Assembly: GCF_000159995.1 (NCBI RefSeq)
Contig: NZ_GG700643.1
Coordinates: 89,191-153,190 of the forward strand
DNA length: 64,000 nucleotides
Direction: 5' to 3'
DNA from: Alloprevotella tannerae ATCC 51259
Lineage (GTDB): Bacteria > Bacteroidota > Bacteroidia > Bacteroidales > Bacteroidaceae
The notes under the pieces are model-generated. The model was not told the DNA's origin, searched no databases, and saw only the letters and a list, made by a program, of their open reading frames with translations. Shown in pieces: positions 50,460 through 59,971 of this stretch. Positions within the stretch are counted from its first letter, which is position 1; each line of letters starts with the position of its first letter. A program made the position numbers and the translations under genes.

Positions 50460-52817
50460 ATGAAAAAGTTTATACTTCTCTCTGTCTGCTTATTTTTCTC
50501 AATAGCGACGGAAACAATGGCTCGAAAAAAGCCCAATCCTCCCGCAAAAGATGCTAAACCTGCGGAGAAAACTATTACAACTAAAGGACTCTTTAATGTT
50601 ATCAAAACAGATAAAGATTACTTCTTCGAAATCCCTGATTCAATTATAGGGAGACGCTTCTTAGTTTCTGTACGGTATACTTCTACACCTGCAAACTCCG
50701 GTTTATATGGTGGAGAACAAGTCAACTACTCCACTATGTATTTTGAGAAATCTCCTAACGATCAATTACTTCTTCGTTCAGAGTTACTCATGAATACTGC
50801 AGATAGCCTCGATGCAGTTAATCGTGCTATATTAATCAGCAATTCCAATCCTATCATAGGAGCGTTCAAGATAGAAAGTCATGCAAAGAGTCTGTATAAG
50901 ATAAAGGTATCAGCCTTCTTCCAAGAAGACAATGCTGCGATTGGGTTAAACCAAATGGCTAAGAAAAGGTTCGGACTTGGGATGATGTTACCTTCAATGT
51001 CTTACATAGAAAGCATAAAGACCTTCCCTATTAACACTGAAGTTCGCACAGTTAAAACCTGGACTTCTACGCAAAACAACACATATGCAGGTTATGAGAC
51101 AGGTAAAGTTACGATAGGATTAAATGTCTCCTTTATTCTCTTGCCTAAAATACCAATGCAGCGCCGCTTATTTGATCCTCGCGTTGGATACTTTAGTGAT
51201 AGCTTTGTTCAATTTTCAGACTTCCAGCAACGTGTGGAAAAAAAGCGTTTTATCACACGTTGGCGGCTTGAGCCTAAAGATAGTGTTGATGCAGAAAAAA
51301 TGAAACGAGGCGAACTTGTTGAGCCTAAAAAGCCCATCATCTATTATGTTGATCCTGCTACTCCTAAACGCTGGCGCCCTTACCTCATTGCTGGCGTTAA
51401 CGATTGGGCAAAAGCATTTGAAAAAGCAGGTTTCAAGAATGCAATTATGGCCAAAGAATGGCCGGACACAGACTCTACGATGTCTATGGAAGATGCTCGC
51501 TATAGCTGTATACGCTATTTAGCATCACCTATTGAAAATGCTTATGGGCCTCAAGTACACGATCCGCGCTCGGGAGAGATTCTAGAGAGCCATATTTGTT
51601 GGTATCATAATGTGATGAAATTGGTTCACGATTGGTATATGATCCAAGCAGGCACAATAGACGAAGCTGCTCAAAAGATGCGCTTCGATGATGACTTGAT
51701 GGGCCAACTAATCCGATTTGTTTCCAGCCATGAAGTTGGCCATACGCTAGGCCTACGTCATAACTTTGGCTCTTCAAGCACTGTACCCGTTGATAGTCTA
51801 CGCAATAAATTATGGGTAGAGGCCCATGGACACACCCCTAGTATCATGGACTATGCAAGATTTAATTATGTCGCGCAACCCGAAGACAATATTTCCCGCG
51901 AAGGTATCTTCCCAAGAATTGGCGATTATGATATGTGGGCTATTCAGTGGGGCTATACGCCAACTTGGGATTCTTATGATGATGTGAGTGACCATTATGA
52001 ATTAGAAGCGCTTACCTCTAAAATGCTCAAAAGCAATCGTCGTCTTTGGTTTGGTGATGGTGAATCAAATAATGTCAACGACCCCCGTTGTCAAACAGAG
52101 GATCTGAGTAATGATGTTATGAAAGCTAACGAGTATGGCATATTAAACCTCAAGCGTGAAGTGAAAGAGCTTCCTGATTGGACATATCAACACGGTGACA
52201 TCTTTGGCACAAATCTTCTCGATGCTTATCAAGCTGTCAATAACCAATTCTTGCGCTATATCTCACACGTCTTCCGTTTTGTAGGTGGCGTATATAAAGA
52301 CTTTAAGACTGTAGACCAAGAAGGAGCTATTTATACAAACGTTCCTGCAAAGCGGCAGCGAGAGGCTTTGGCTTGGTTGAATCGTCAAGTACTCGAAGAA
52401 CCGAAATGGTTGATAAATGAAAGCTATCTTAACCGTCTGACTAAAGATCCTCAGTCTGTTACGATCAATGTCGGTAATTCGCTTGTGCGTAAATTGGTAG
52501 CTAAAAGCACTTTAGACAATCTAAATGCAGACTATCCTACTACGGCTTATCTTCCGGAAGTCACGGAGTTGATCTTCAAAGAGCTCAAATCTAAAGTAAA
52601 AGTTACGCCATACCGCAAAGCCCTTCAAAGTACATTTGTAAATGAGTTGACGCAATACTTTAAACAATCTACAACAACATCACCTGCACGTCCAACAGTG
52701 TTGAAAATATTGACACAGTTGCAACACTCTCTGAAAATGGCAGGAACAGATGCGGCATCTGCTGCGCACTATGCAAACTTGAGCGATATGATTAGTCGTG
52801 CTCTTGTAATTAAGTAG
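50460..52817 (+). CDS. Zinc-dependent metalloprotease, DUF5117/DUF5118 type
   Basis: The 785-residue protein has a signal peptide (LLSVCLFFSIATETMA) and the metzincin zinc motif HEVGHTLGLRH near residue 425, with three His ligands and the catalytic Glu. SIMDYARFNYV follows as the Met-turn region. The flanking domains (TKGLFNVIKTDKDYFFEIP at the N terminus) match the DUF5118/DUF5117 architecture of Bacteroidetes. Export to the periplasm or surface is likely; the substrate is unknown. A strong terminator follows. Confidence 0.92.
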   Translation: MKKFILLSVCLFFSIATETMARKKPNPPAKDAKPAEKTITTKGLFNVIKTDKDYFFEIPDSIIGRRFLVSVRYTSTPANSGLYGGEQVNYSTMYFEKSPNDQLLLRSELLMNTADSLDAVNRAILISNSNPIIGAFKIESHAKSLYKIKVSAFFQEDNAAIGLNQMAKKRFGLGMMLPSMSYIESIKTFPINTEVRTVKTWTSTQNNTYAGYETGKVTIGLNVSFILLPKIPMQRRLFDPRVGYFSDSFVQFSDFQQRVEKKRFITRWRLEPKDSVDAEKMKRGELVEPKKPIIYYVDPATPKRWRPYLIAGVNDWAKAFEKAGFKNAIMAKEWPDTDSTMSMEDARYSCIRYLASPIENAYGPQVHDPRSGEILESHICWYHNVMKLVHDWYMIQAGTIDEAAQKMRFDDDLMGQLIRFVSSHEVGHTLGLRHNFGSSSTVPVDSLRNKLWVEAHGHTPSIMDYARFNYVAQPEDNISREGIFPRIGDYDMWAIQWGYTPTWDSYDDVSDHYELEALTSKMLKSNRRLWFGDGESNNVNDPRCQTEDLSNDVMKANEYGILNLKREVKELPDWTYQHGDIFGTNLLDAYQAVNNQFLRYISHVFRFVGGVYKDFKTVDQEGAIYTNVPAKRQREALAWLNRQVLEEPKWLINESYLNRLTKDPQSVTINVGNSLVRKLVAKSTLDNLNADYPTTAYLPEVTELIFKELKSKVKVTPYRKALQSTFVNELTQYFKQSTTTSPARPTVLKILTQLQHSLKMAGTDAASAAHYANLSDMISRALVIK

Positions 52818-52843
52818 AAGAATCATTACAATAGAATCAGAAT

Positions 52844-52881
52844 ATTGTAGGAGGAATACGATTGTGTATTCCTCCTACAAT
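52844..52881 (+). terminator. Terminator of the DUF5117 gene
   Basis: ATTGTAGGAGGAATAC (52844-52859) and GTATTCCTCCTACAAT (52866-52881) form a perfect 16-bp stem with a 6-nt loop, followed by a short T-rich stretch. Confidence 0.87.
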
Positions 52882-52998
52882 CATTTTGGACCAATAAAGT
52901 CCAGGTGGTGTTTGCCGAATTCAAGCAACGATTGTAGATGAATGTAACAATAATAAACCTATTGGCCTCTCCACCTCTTTTTGTATAGATCACTCAAA

Positions 52999-53082
52999 GT
53001 ACTTCCACGATGGTAGAAATGTCCTTTCGTGTAAGGAGGCTTGTACCACCACGAAAGGACATTAGTACCATCAGCATCGTAG
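52999..53082. repeat. Palindrome array G (4 units, 22-bp period)
   Basis: Units lie at 52999-53016, 53021-53038, 53043-53060 and 53065-53082 with spacers aaat, gctt and atta. The left arm of unit 2 (GTCCTTTCGTG) and the right arm of unit 3 (CACGAAAGGAC) are exact complements, so a larger dyad spans two units. It lies in the convergent gap before the TonB receptor gene. Confidence 0.86.
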
Positions 53083-53244
53083 CTTAACATCTTCTATCCT
53101 TTTTGAGTATTAGGCAAAACTAGTGGGGCAAAATCTCGTACAAGAATAGTGAGGATAGCAAGACGATACTTTAAGATCTACTTGTAGGATTTTCGCTTAG
53201 AAGTTATCTGAAAATCAATTAGTATGGTTGAATAACAGATGAAA

Positions 53245-55569
53245 TTAAAATTCAACTTTAGCGCCTAAGAAAAAGGTTCTTGGTAATCCTGGCCCATAAA
53301 TATAAGCAGAATCCCTATTCCATCCTTGATCAAAATCTTTTTGATAAGCATTACTTAAGTTTTGAACTCCGGCATTCAACTGCAAAGTCAAGGAACCTGG
53401 GAGCGAAATATCATAGCTGGCCTTGGCATTGATCACCATAAATCGAGGCGTCTCTACCGCTATCGGTTTTGTGATTTTATCGCCACCGGAATGCCCAACT
53501 AACATACTGCCCGTATAGTTGCCCGATAATAAGAAAGCAAGCCGCTTGATTGGAGTAATCTTAGCCGTGAAATAGCCATAGGCATTCGGCGTACGCAGCA
53601 TCTTTCTGACAGGTGCAGCATCCTCATTCCATTCTACTGGTTCGCAGTAGCGACTTTGCTGCAAAGTGATACCGGCTTCCACCGTTAGCCACTTAGTGAA
53701 TAAAGCTCTACCTTCAATATTTACCCCCAGGACGTTTGCACCATGTGCATTATAACGTTCTTGGATAGCGTTGCCTTGATCATCTGTTCTATTTAGCAGG
53801 CGCAGTCCAAATACATTATTAAGACGTGTATAAAACCCTTCGATGATTAGATCTGTCTGGATTTTTCCTAAATTGTAGGCTAGATCGGCCGATAAACTAA
53901 AGCTATGCGAGCGCTCAACTTTTAGACCTGGTGCATTTATGGTAACAACGCGTTCACCACCAACGTAGCCTACGTGCAGATCTTCATCAAATGTCTGTGG
54001 AGCTCTGAAACCTTGTCCGTAACTGAAGCGCAGATTTACCTTTTCATTCGGATTGTAGCGTACATTCACACGTGGACTGAAAATCGGATTGGAAATAAGA
54101 TTATGCTTATCCATTCTGGCCCCCAACACAAAGCTCCAGCGCTCGTCTTTCCATTCGTTTTGTGCGAAGAAACTACCTATATGAATCTGCTGATGCAGGA
54201 AATGATTATAGTCGATTATTTCATCATTCAAGTTGTCGTTGTTATACTCCCCACCCAATGTTAAGGTCGCCGGCAAGAACCATAGCTTGTCGAAATAGTA
54301 GGAGTATTGTGCGCCTACGATATAAGTAAAATCATTTGTACGACCATAGGCCTTTTCTGCAGTTTCAATGTCTTCTGTTGAACCAGATGCGATTCCGCCG
54401 TAATAACTTTTTCGATTAGTCGTCGTAAAAGAGAAATAAGCCTTCAGGTGATGCAATAGATTGGGTGTATCGAGATCATAAGTTAAATCTCCCCCATTAA
54501 TAGAATGTTCTATCTGCTCTGTAATATTGGCTTTGTGAGGTGGAAGATGCAGATTATTTCCTCCGCGTCGAAACTCGCTGATGTTATTGTAACGCATAGA
54601 AAGTTTCGAATAAGGAGTTAACTTGATAAAAGAGCTGAATCCGAACATTGAGTTGCGCAAATTGGGTAGCTCGGTATATTTATCTCCATCGTAATCAAAT
54701 CCCGGTCGATAATGGTATTGACCAAAAATAGACAAACCAGCACGGCCATCAGGCGTAACAAGTGAAGCGTTGGCTGTCGTCGTATTATCATAACTTGAAC
54801 GACCATATAAGGAGGTAATCGTATGGCTGAAAGATCCGGTATTGTAAGTTGGATACTTTGTAATAATGTTGATAGTTCCGCCAACGGCAGAAGCACCATA
54901 GAGCGAGGATCCACCACCGCGAACTATTTCAACGCGATCTATCATATTCGTGGACAACTGCTCAAGTCCATACACACCATTCAGGGCTGAGAATACGGGT
55001 CTAGAATCAATTAGAATTTGCGAATAGTGACCATCTAAACCATTCATTCTTACCTGCGAGAAACCACAATTTTGGCAATTTGTTTCTGTACGTACCCCGG
55101 GTTGGAAATTAAGCCCTTGAGCCAAACAAGCAATGTTTGTAACTTCAAAAGTCTTCTTATCTAACACGTTGACCAAAGCCGGTGCTTCTCTACGCAAGGT
55201 CTGTACGCGATTAGCCGTAAGCACAACCTCGTCAAGGTCAAAGGCATCTTCGCTCAGTTCGAAATCCAATTCTTGTACTTCGTGCGGGCGAGTTTTTATT
55301 TTCTGTCGTTGGATGTGATACCCCAACAATTTCACCTCCAACGTAAGATTGCCTATAGGCAGGTTCTTCAAATGATAACATCCCGCAGCATCTGTTGTGG
55401 TTTCGATGGTTGTTCCCTTTATAGAAATATGCACGAAGGGCAAATTCTCCTTGCTTTTTCCATTGATTACGCGACCTTGCACAACAGCTTCTGTTACGTT
55501 TACATTATCTGCTATCCCGACTTGTAACAGTGAAAAGAATAGCAGAAAAAGGACTATTTTCTTATTCAT
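53245..55569 (-). CDS. TonB-dependent outer-membrane receptor
   Basis: The 774-residue protein has a signal peptide (IVLFLLFFSLLQVGIA), a carboxypeptidase-like domain (residues ~28-110), a plug with a NCQNCGFSQVRMNG segment and the RVEIVRGGGSSLYG motif, then a 22-stranded barrel ending in aromatic FFLGAKVEF. It takes up a metal chelate, cobalamin or similar ligand with TonB energy. The plug CxxC is unusual among receptors generally. TATCTTTG on the minus strand (55646-55639) is the likely -7 box. Confidence 0.93.
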   Translation of the reverse strand: MNKKIVLFLLFFSLLQVGIADNVNVTEAVVQGRVINGKSKENLPFVHISIKGTTIETTTDAAGCYHLKNLPIGNLTLEVKLLGYHIQRQKIKTRPHEVQELDFELSEDAFDLDEVVLTANRVQTLRREAPALVNVLDKKTFEVTNIACLAQGLNFQPGVRTETNCQNCGFSQVRMNGLDGHYSQILIDSRPVFSALNGVYGLEQLSTNMIDRVEIVRGGGSSLYGASAVGGTINIITKYPTYNTGSFSHTITSLYGRSSYDNTTTANASLVTPDGRAGLSIFGQYHYRPGFDYDGDKYTELPNLRNSMFGFSSFIKLTPYSKLSMRYNNISEFRRGGNNLHLPPHKANITEQIEHSINGGDLTYDLDTPNLLHHLKAYFSFTTTNRKSYYGGIASGSTEDIETAEKAYGRTNDFTYIVGAQYSYYFDKLWFLPATLTLGGEYNNDNLNDEIIDYNHFLHQQIHIGSFFAQNEWKDERWSFVLGARMDKHNLISNPIFSPRVNVRYNPNEKVNLRFSYGQGFRAPQTFDEDLHVGYVGGERVVTINAPGLKVERSHSFSLSADLAYNLGKIQTDLIIEGFYTRLNNVFGLRLLNRTDDQGNAIQERYNAHGANVLGVNIEGRALFTKWLTVEAGITLQQSRYCEPVEWNEDAAPVRKMLRTPNAYGYFTAKITPIKRLAFLLSGNYTGSMLVGHSGGDKITKPIAVETPRFMVINAKASYDISLPGSLTLQLNAGVQNLSNAYQKDFDQGWNRDSAYIYGPGLPRTFFLGAKVEF

Positions 55570-55766
55570 AGGATCTTTGATTTGTAAATAAATTCAAGTA
55601 TTAAACAAGATAGGTCTATCTTGTGTATTTTTTGACTGCAAAGATATGGTGTTCTTTATTGCTGAAAAATACCCAAGAATAATGATTTTATGCTCCATCC
55701 TCGCAGGAGTGTATGTAGTGTACTGAATAAGTTGACACTTTCTCAATCGCAAAGGAGTAAAAATTT

Positions 55767-56135
55767 ATGTCTCATTACAATGAATCAGAGAAAATACTGT
55801 TATTACATCAGTATGTAACAAGTGGCTTAACCTTGCATGAGTTCTCTTCTCGTCACGGTATCCCTTTAAGTACATTCCATCGTATTTATACCGAATATGG
55901 CTCACCCGACGTCTCGTCAGTAGCATATCTTATGAAAAAAGAAGATATCCCTGTTAAGCTCGAAGCACTCCAAGCGCAGCTTTTACGCGAGCGCAAGGCT
56001 CATGAAAAAGAGATCAAACGTCTTGAAAAAGAATTAGCCGTTGAAAAACTTTATGGTTTGGCCAACAAGACGATGATCGACCTTGCCGAGAAGAAATACA
56101 ACATCCGCATACGAAAAAACTCCGCTGCCAAGTAA
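55767..56135 (+). CDS. IS3-family OrfA (transposase HTH subunit)
   Basis: The 122-residue protein has an N-terminal helix-turn-helix (GLTLHEFSSRHGIPLSTFHR) and a coiled-coil stretch of Lys/Glu repeats (residues ~70-100), as in IS3 OrfA. The heptamer A_AAA_AAC at 56114-56120 is in the correct phase to shift ribosomes by -1 and read on into OrfB, giving the OrfAB transposase. OrfA alone usually acts as a regulator of transposition. Confidence 0.9.
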   Translation: MSHYNESEKILLLHQYVTSGLTLHEFSSRHGIPLSTFHRIYTEYGSPDVSSVAYLMKKEDIPVKLEALQAQLLRERKAHEKEIKRLEKELAVEKLYGLANKTMIDLAEKKYNIRIRKNSAAK

Positions 56136-56143
56136 TCAAGACC

Positions 56144-57019
56144 TTGTCGCAGGGAAAAGAAAGACAGGAGCCGGTAAGTCATCCTGTCAGTTTACTCTGC
56201 GGTTATCTTGGCATAAGCAGACAAGGATATTATCGCCATGTGGATCGTTCTTTGGAGTTGGACGTCCTGCGCAGCAGCATCGTGTTCTATGCGCAGGAGC
56301 TTCGCAGCTCTTTACCCAAGGCCGGCATACGCATCCTTTACGAGCTATGCCGTCGCAAATATGCAGATAAGTTTACCATCGGGCGCGACCAATGCTATGA
56401 GCTCTTCCGCTCCAATGGTCTGTGCCTTCGCCGTCGCAAACGCCCAAGGACGACCAACTCCAATCACCACTACCACATCTATGAAGACCTTCTCAACACA
56501 ACGCCCAAGCTACATCCCGCCCGCTTCGGCGAGCTGTGCGTTACGGATATCACCTACGTGGCAACCTCTTCAGGTTGGGCCTATCTCTCCTTAGTAACCG
56601 ATGCCGCTTCACGTCTGATCGTGGGTTGGTGCCTGCATCCGACCCTTGAGAGACAAGGTCCGATGAAAGCCCTCTCTATGGCCATCGATTTCTACAGAAA
56701 GTATAATGTCGAACTCTCGCAACTCATACACCACTCCGACCGCGGCGTGCAATACTGCTGCAATGAGTACGTCGACAAACTCAAATCTCTTGGAATACAA
56801 ATAAGCATGACACAAAGCGGAGACCCATTGCACAACGCCCTGGCTGAGAGGATGAACAATACGCTCAAGAACGGATGGCTCTTCAGTACAGAAGACAAAA
56901 GTCTGCAGCAGGTCAGGCGTCTTACAAAGAAAGCCATCGACCTGTACAACACGTTCAGACCGCATCAGAGTCTGCAGATGAGAACGCCAATGGAAGAAGT
57001 CGGAAGGTTGACGGCATAA
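56144..57019 (+). CDS. IS3-family OrfB (DDE integrase domain)
   Basis: The 291-residue frame carries the HTH_21 segment (GISRQGYYR) and an rve integrase core with the DDE residues in VTDITYVAT, HHSDRGVQY and NALAERMNNT. The frame is already open from the -1 slip at 56120, so the ATG at 56144 is probably not the main start; the functional product is OrfAB (55767-57019). A near-identical copy lies at the right edge on the minus strand. Confidence 0.92.
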   Translation: MSQGKERQEPVSHPVSLLCGYLGISRQGYYRHVDRSLELDVLRSSIVFYAQELRSSLPKAGIRILYELCRRKYADKFTIGRDQCYELFRSNGLCLRRRKRPRTTNSNHHYHIYEDLLNTTPKLHPARFGELCVTDITYVATSSGWAYLSLVTDAASRLIVGWCLHPTLERQGPMKALSMAIDFYRKYNVELSQLIHHSDRGVQYCCNEYVDKLKSLGIQISMTQSGDPLHNALAERMNNTLKNGWLFSTEDKSLQQVRRLTKKAIDLYNTFRPHQSLQMRTPMEEVGRLTA

Positions 57020-57218
57020 CTTCCTTGGCACACATTATTAAGTCCAACAATAAAAGAAGGAGGTAGAAACAACCGCAACAAGAAAATAAAAGAGTAATTT
57101 TGCAATTAGAAGACAACTGTCAACTAACTATGTAGTTAAGAAAAGAACACGACAAGCCTTGCTGAACTTAGCAAATAAACTTGTCAAAGAAGAATGAAAT
57201 TAAGAAACAAAGTTGTCA

Positions 57219-57260
57219 ACTAATTCTAGGACATTACAAACTAATTCTAGGACATTACAG
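57219..57260. repeat. Tandem duplication of the IS right end (2 x 21 bp)
   Basis: AACTAATTCTAGGACATTACA occurs at 57219-57239 and again at 57240-57260. The second IS copy at 63049 has only one. It may be a relic of another IS copy or a joint left by transposition. Confidence 0.85.
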
Positions 57261-57281
57261 TATTAAAGGTTGTTACATTCA

Positions 57282-57366
57282 TTACCAAAGTATGGTAATG
57301 TTGCTACCAAACTTCGGTAATGTTATTACCAAGAGCGGGTAATAGTGTTACCTACCTTTGATAATT
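57282..57366. repeat. Palindrome array H (4 units, 22-bp period, divergent sequence)
   Basis: Units of 19 bp lie at 57282-57300 (ATTACCAAAGTATGGTAAT), 57304-57322, 57326-57344 and 57348-57366, with 3-bp spacers, so the period is again exactly 22. The core TACC...GGTA is shared with the chromosomal arrays but the rest differs. It lies between the IS and the topB 3' end. Confidence 0.82.
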
Positions 57367-57379
57367 TGAACAACTGCTT

Positions 57380-59131
57380 TTATTTCCGTTTCTTATTCTG
57401 CTCAAATTCAAAGGTGGTGGTATAGTCGTCCTTCATAACCAGTCGGGCATTGAACTTCTTGCCTGCCTTGCTCGTTAATCCTTTGAGGACGGGTGTTCGT
57501 CCTATGGTTATCAAATCCCGGATATTGTCCTCGGAGAGCAATGTGCCGCAGACTTCACGAAAGATATGGAAGTCGCAGCCCTCGTTCCTGCACTTGGCAA
57601 CTTTGGCATAGATGCCGACACTCTGCTGTCTGCATTTTGGGCAGCGGTAAACAGGATAGGACTTTTGTTCGGGAGTAAGTGAAAGGAGTTCCTCACAGAT
57701 GGTACTTACATAAGAGTTGATGCCTTGTGAGAACTTATCAGATGGCATCTTTCCTGCTTCAATAGCGGCAAGGGCAAGTTCCCAACTGCCTGTCATCTCC
57801 GCATTGGCAATCTTCTTGTCCTTGACTATTTCATAGACAGCCAGGCCTTTCTCGGTAGGTATGATGGCTTTCTTGTCCCTTCGGATATAGTCACGAAGAA
57901 TTAGCATCTCGATGATGTTGGCACGGGTGGCAGGTGTGCCGATACCGCACTCTGCCATCGCCTTCTTGCTTTCTGCATCTTCGACCTCTTTTCCTGCATT
58001 TTCCATCGCAGAAAGCAAGGCCGCCTCCGTATAGAGCGGTTTGGGTTTGGTCTTATGTTCCGTGATTTCAGCATTAAGCAGTGTCAGGACTTCACCCTGA
58101 GCCAAGTTTGGCAGCGAAGACAAAGCCTGTTCATTTCCGTCCTCTTTCTTCTCCGCCTCATTTGTCTTGTCTTTCTGCACGGCTTTCCAACCTAAGGAGA
58201 TTTGTTGGTATGCCTTCCAAGTAAAGGTGTTGGTACCGTCAGTAAACCGCACCTGCATACGTTCTTCCTCTGAATCGGGGGAAAAGGCTTCGACAAAGCG
58301 ATTGACCACCATCTGGTAGATGGTCGCTTCATCTGCCGACAATCCTGATGGCGTTTCACCTGTCGGAATAATGGCGTGGTGGTCGGTTACTTTTGCGTTG
58401 TCTACCGAATGGCGATTAAGTGGATTTGATAGTGGCATGCCTATCTTGCGTAGCAGGACGGGTACTTCCTCGGAAACATCCTCGCTGATGTATCGGCTGC
58501 CTGTGCGGGGATAGGTCGTAATTTTCTTCTCATAGAGGCTCTGGGCAATCGAGAGGGTCTTGTCTGCTGAGAAGCCATGACGTCTGTTGGCATTTTTCTG
58601 CAAGGCAGTAAGGTCGTACAAGAGTGGTGGCGCGGTATGCGTTACCTTTCTTGTGACCGTTTCTACCGTAAGCTGGCTCTGACTGCGAAGTGCAGTGAGA
58701 GCAGTCTGTGCCGATGCTTCATTCTCATAGTCTTTACAGCCAATGGCTTTCAGCGACAAACCCTCTTTTTCTGTGAGAACGGATAATTTCCAATAGGGCA
58801 CGGAAGAAAAATCACGGTTCTCTATGTACCGACGGCAGACCATAGCCAATGTTGGGGTCTGTACCCGCCCCAAGGAATAACCTCCCTTGCGGGCGATAGA
58901 CAATGCACGGCTTGCATTGATGCCCACCAGCCAGTCGGCTTCGCTTCTTGCCTTGGCAGAATAATAGAGATTATCGTAACTGTTGCCCGGTTTGAGATTA
59001 GAAAGCCCCTCACGGATAGCCTTGTCTGTGAGTGAACTTATCCAAAGGCGGTCGAAAGGCTTGTGGCAATTGAGATAGGAATAGATGTATCTGAAGATAA
59101 GCTCACCCTCCCTGTTATCACAACTTTAGAT
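57380..59131 (-). pseudogene. topB: DNA topoisomerase III (TopB), N-terminally truncated
   Basis: Open codons run from a TAA at 59132-59134 to the stop at 57380, about 580 residues. The fragment begins at the Toprim-like DNREGELIFRYI and continues through GYSLGRVQTPTLAM (active-site Tyr region is expected just after) and ITTYPRTGSRYI. A C-terminal zinc motif follows (YRCPKCRQ...CRNEGC). Roughly the first 100-130 residues are missing. This TopB type is typical of Bacteroidetes conjugative and mobilisable elements. The break falls at a cluster of inverted ATTATCCAAAG motifs. Confidence 0.85.
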
Positions 59132-59233
59132 AATAGGGATTATCCAAAGTAAAAGATTATCCAAAGCTATATTTTTTATGTGCTAATTATTAGATATTTG
59201 CACTCGCTACTTCCAAAAACTACTTTGGATAAT
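59123..59233. repeat. Cluster of four ACTTTRGATAAT motifs at the topB break
   Basis: ACTTTAGATAAT (59123-59134) faces ATTATCCAAAGT (59139-59150) across 4 bp. A further copy GATTATCCAAAG is at 59155-59166 and ACTTTGGATAAT at 59222-59233 is a perfect inverse of the second. The arrangement resembles recombinase core and arm sites. The rest of the gap to 59632 is AT-rich with no gene seen. Confidence 0.7.
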
Positions 59234-59632
59234 AATCCTTTATTCCTGACCTTTTAACCAAGACTTTAGTTTATACATTAGCTCTTGTGATATAATAGCT
59301 CATCCACGTTATCCAGACAGATTTCTGTGAAAAAACGAATTAGATATTTTGCGAAATTATTCTTCATGATGGCTCTATGTATTGTTGTATTAGAGAGCAC
59401 AAATTTCTTTAGGTCTGTTATTAGACATACTTTTATATATTAAAGAAGTGATTATTCCAATCCAATTATGAAGTTACAGAAAATATTACATAACAGAACT
59501 AAATAAGTAAATTAAATAAAAGAGCATGATTGTTATGCCAACCATCGCGCTCTTTATTTAATTTAAAATTATTTGTAATTGTACCTAAGCAAAAAGGTAC
59601 TTCATGCAGTAAGCAATAAATTTCAAACTAAG

Positions 59633-59971
59633 TCACCAATTAAACCAACGTTGAATGATATTTTTCCTTTTTTTCTTTCTCTTTGGACGATTTTCCATTT
59701 CATAGCCACCAACAGAGATAACACAATTATTCCGAATAAAATAGTGCGACTTACACTCCAGATTCCAATTACCAATAGAAGGATTCAAAGAAACAGTTTC
59801 TCCGTCAAAAATAAGTTTCCAGCCATTTGGAGAAATTGGCGTAACAACTTCTTTACCACATCCGCAAGCGCATTTATGTATTGCAACACTGTGTTCTATA
59901 GAAATATATAAGATTCCATCTTCTAAATTTTCAGGGATATGTTCAATAAATCTATGTATCAAATATTTCAT
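59633..59971 (-). CDS. DUF6527-type Cys-rich protein of the ubiquitin-like operon
   Basis: The protein is 112 residues from ATG 59971. Cys34, Cys36 and Cys38 in [10 protein letters not shown] plus Cys73 and His76 in LECKSHYF form a likely zinc site, and [10 protein letters not shown] is conserved as I recall in DUF6527 proteins. The C terminus is very basic (RPKRKKKRK). Its start overlaps the end of the ThiF gene by 20 bp. Family members accompany ThiF and multiubiquitin genes. Its role (ligase-like, deconjugating or structural) is unknown. A start at 60031 is also open but less likely. Confidence 0.75.
   Translation of the reverse strand: MKYLIHRFIEHIPENLEDGILYISIEHSVAIHKCACGCGKEVVTPISPNGWKLIFDGETVSLNPSIGNWNLECKSHYFIRNNCVISVGGYEMENRPKRKKKRKNIIQRWFNW

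Larger units (their letters stand above)
55714..57260 (+). mobile_element. IS3-family insertion sequence, complete copy
   Basis: The left end TGTAGTGTACTGAATAAGTT (from 55714) and the right end (minus strand TGTAATGTCCTAGAATTAGT) are imperfect inverted repeats sharing the AGTTGACA core. Two overlapping frames encode the transposase by -1 frameshift. GTA flanks both sides (55711-55713 and 57261-57263), as a 3-bp target duplication, if the extra 21-bp right end (57240-57260) is counted as part of the element. Confidence 0.9.

Noticed and set aside
57020..57218. Possible extra gene between the transposase stop and the IS right end
   Set aside because: No frame of useful length with a start; it matches the non-coding 3' end of the IS at both copies.
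57380..59131. TopB as an intact topoisomerase
   Set aside because: A stop lies two codons before the DNREGE motif and the N-terminal Toprim part is absent.
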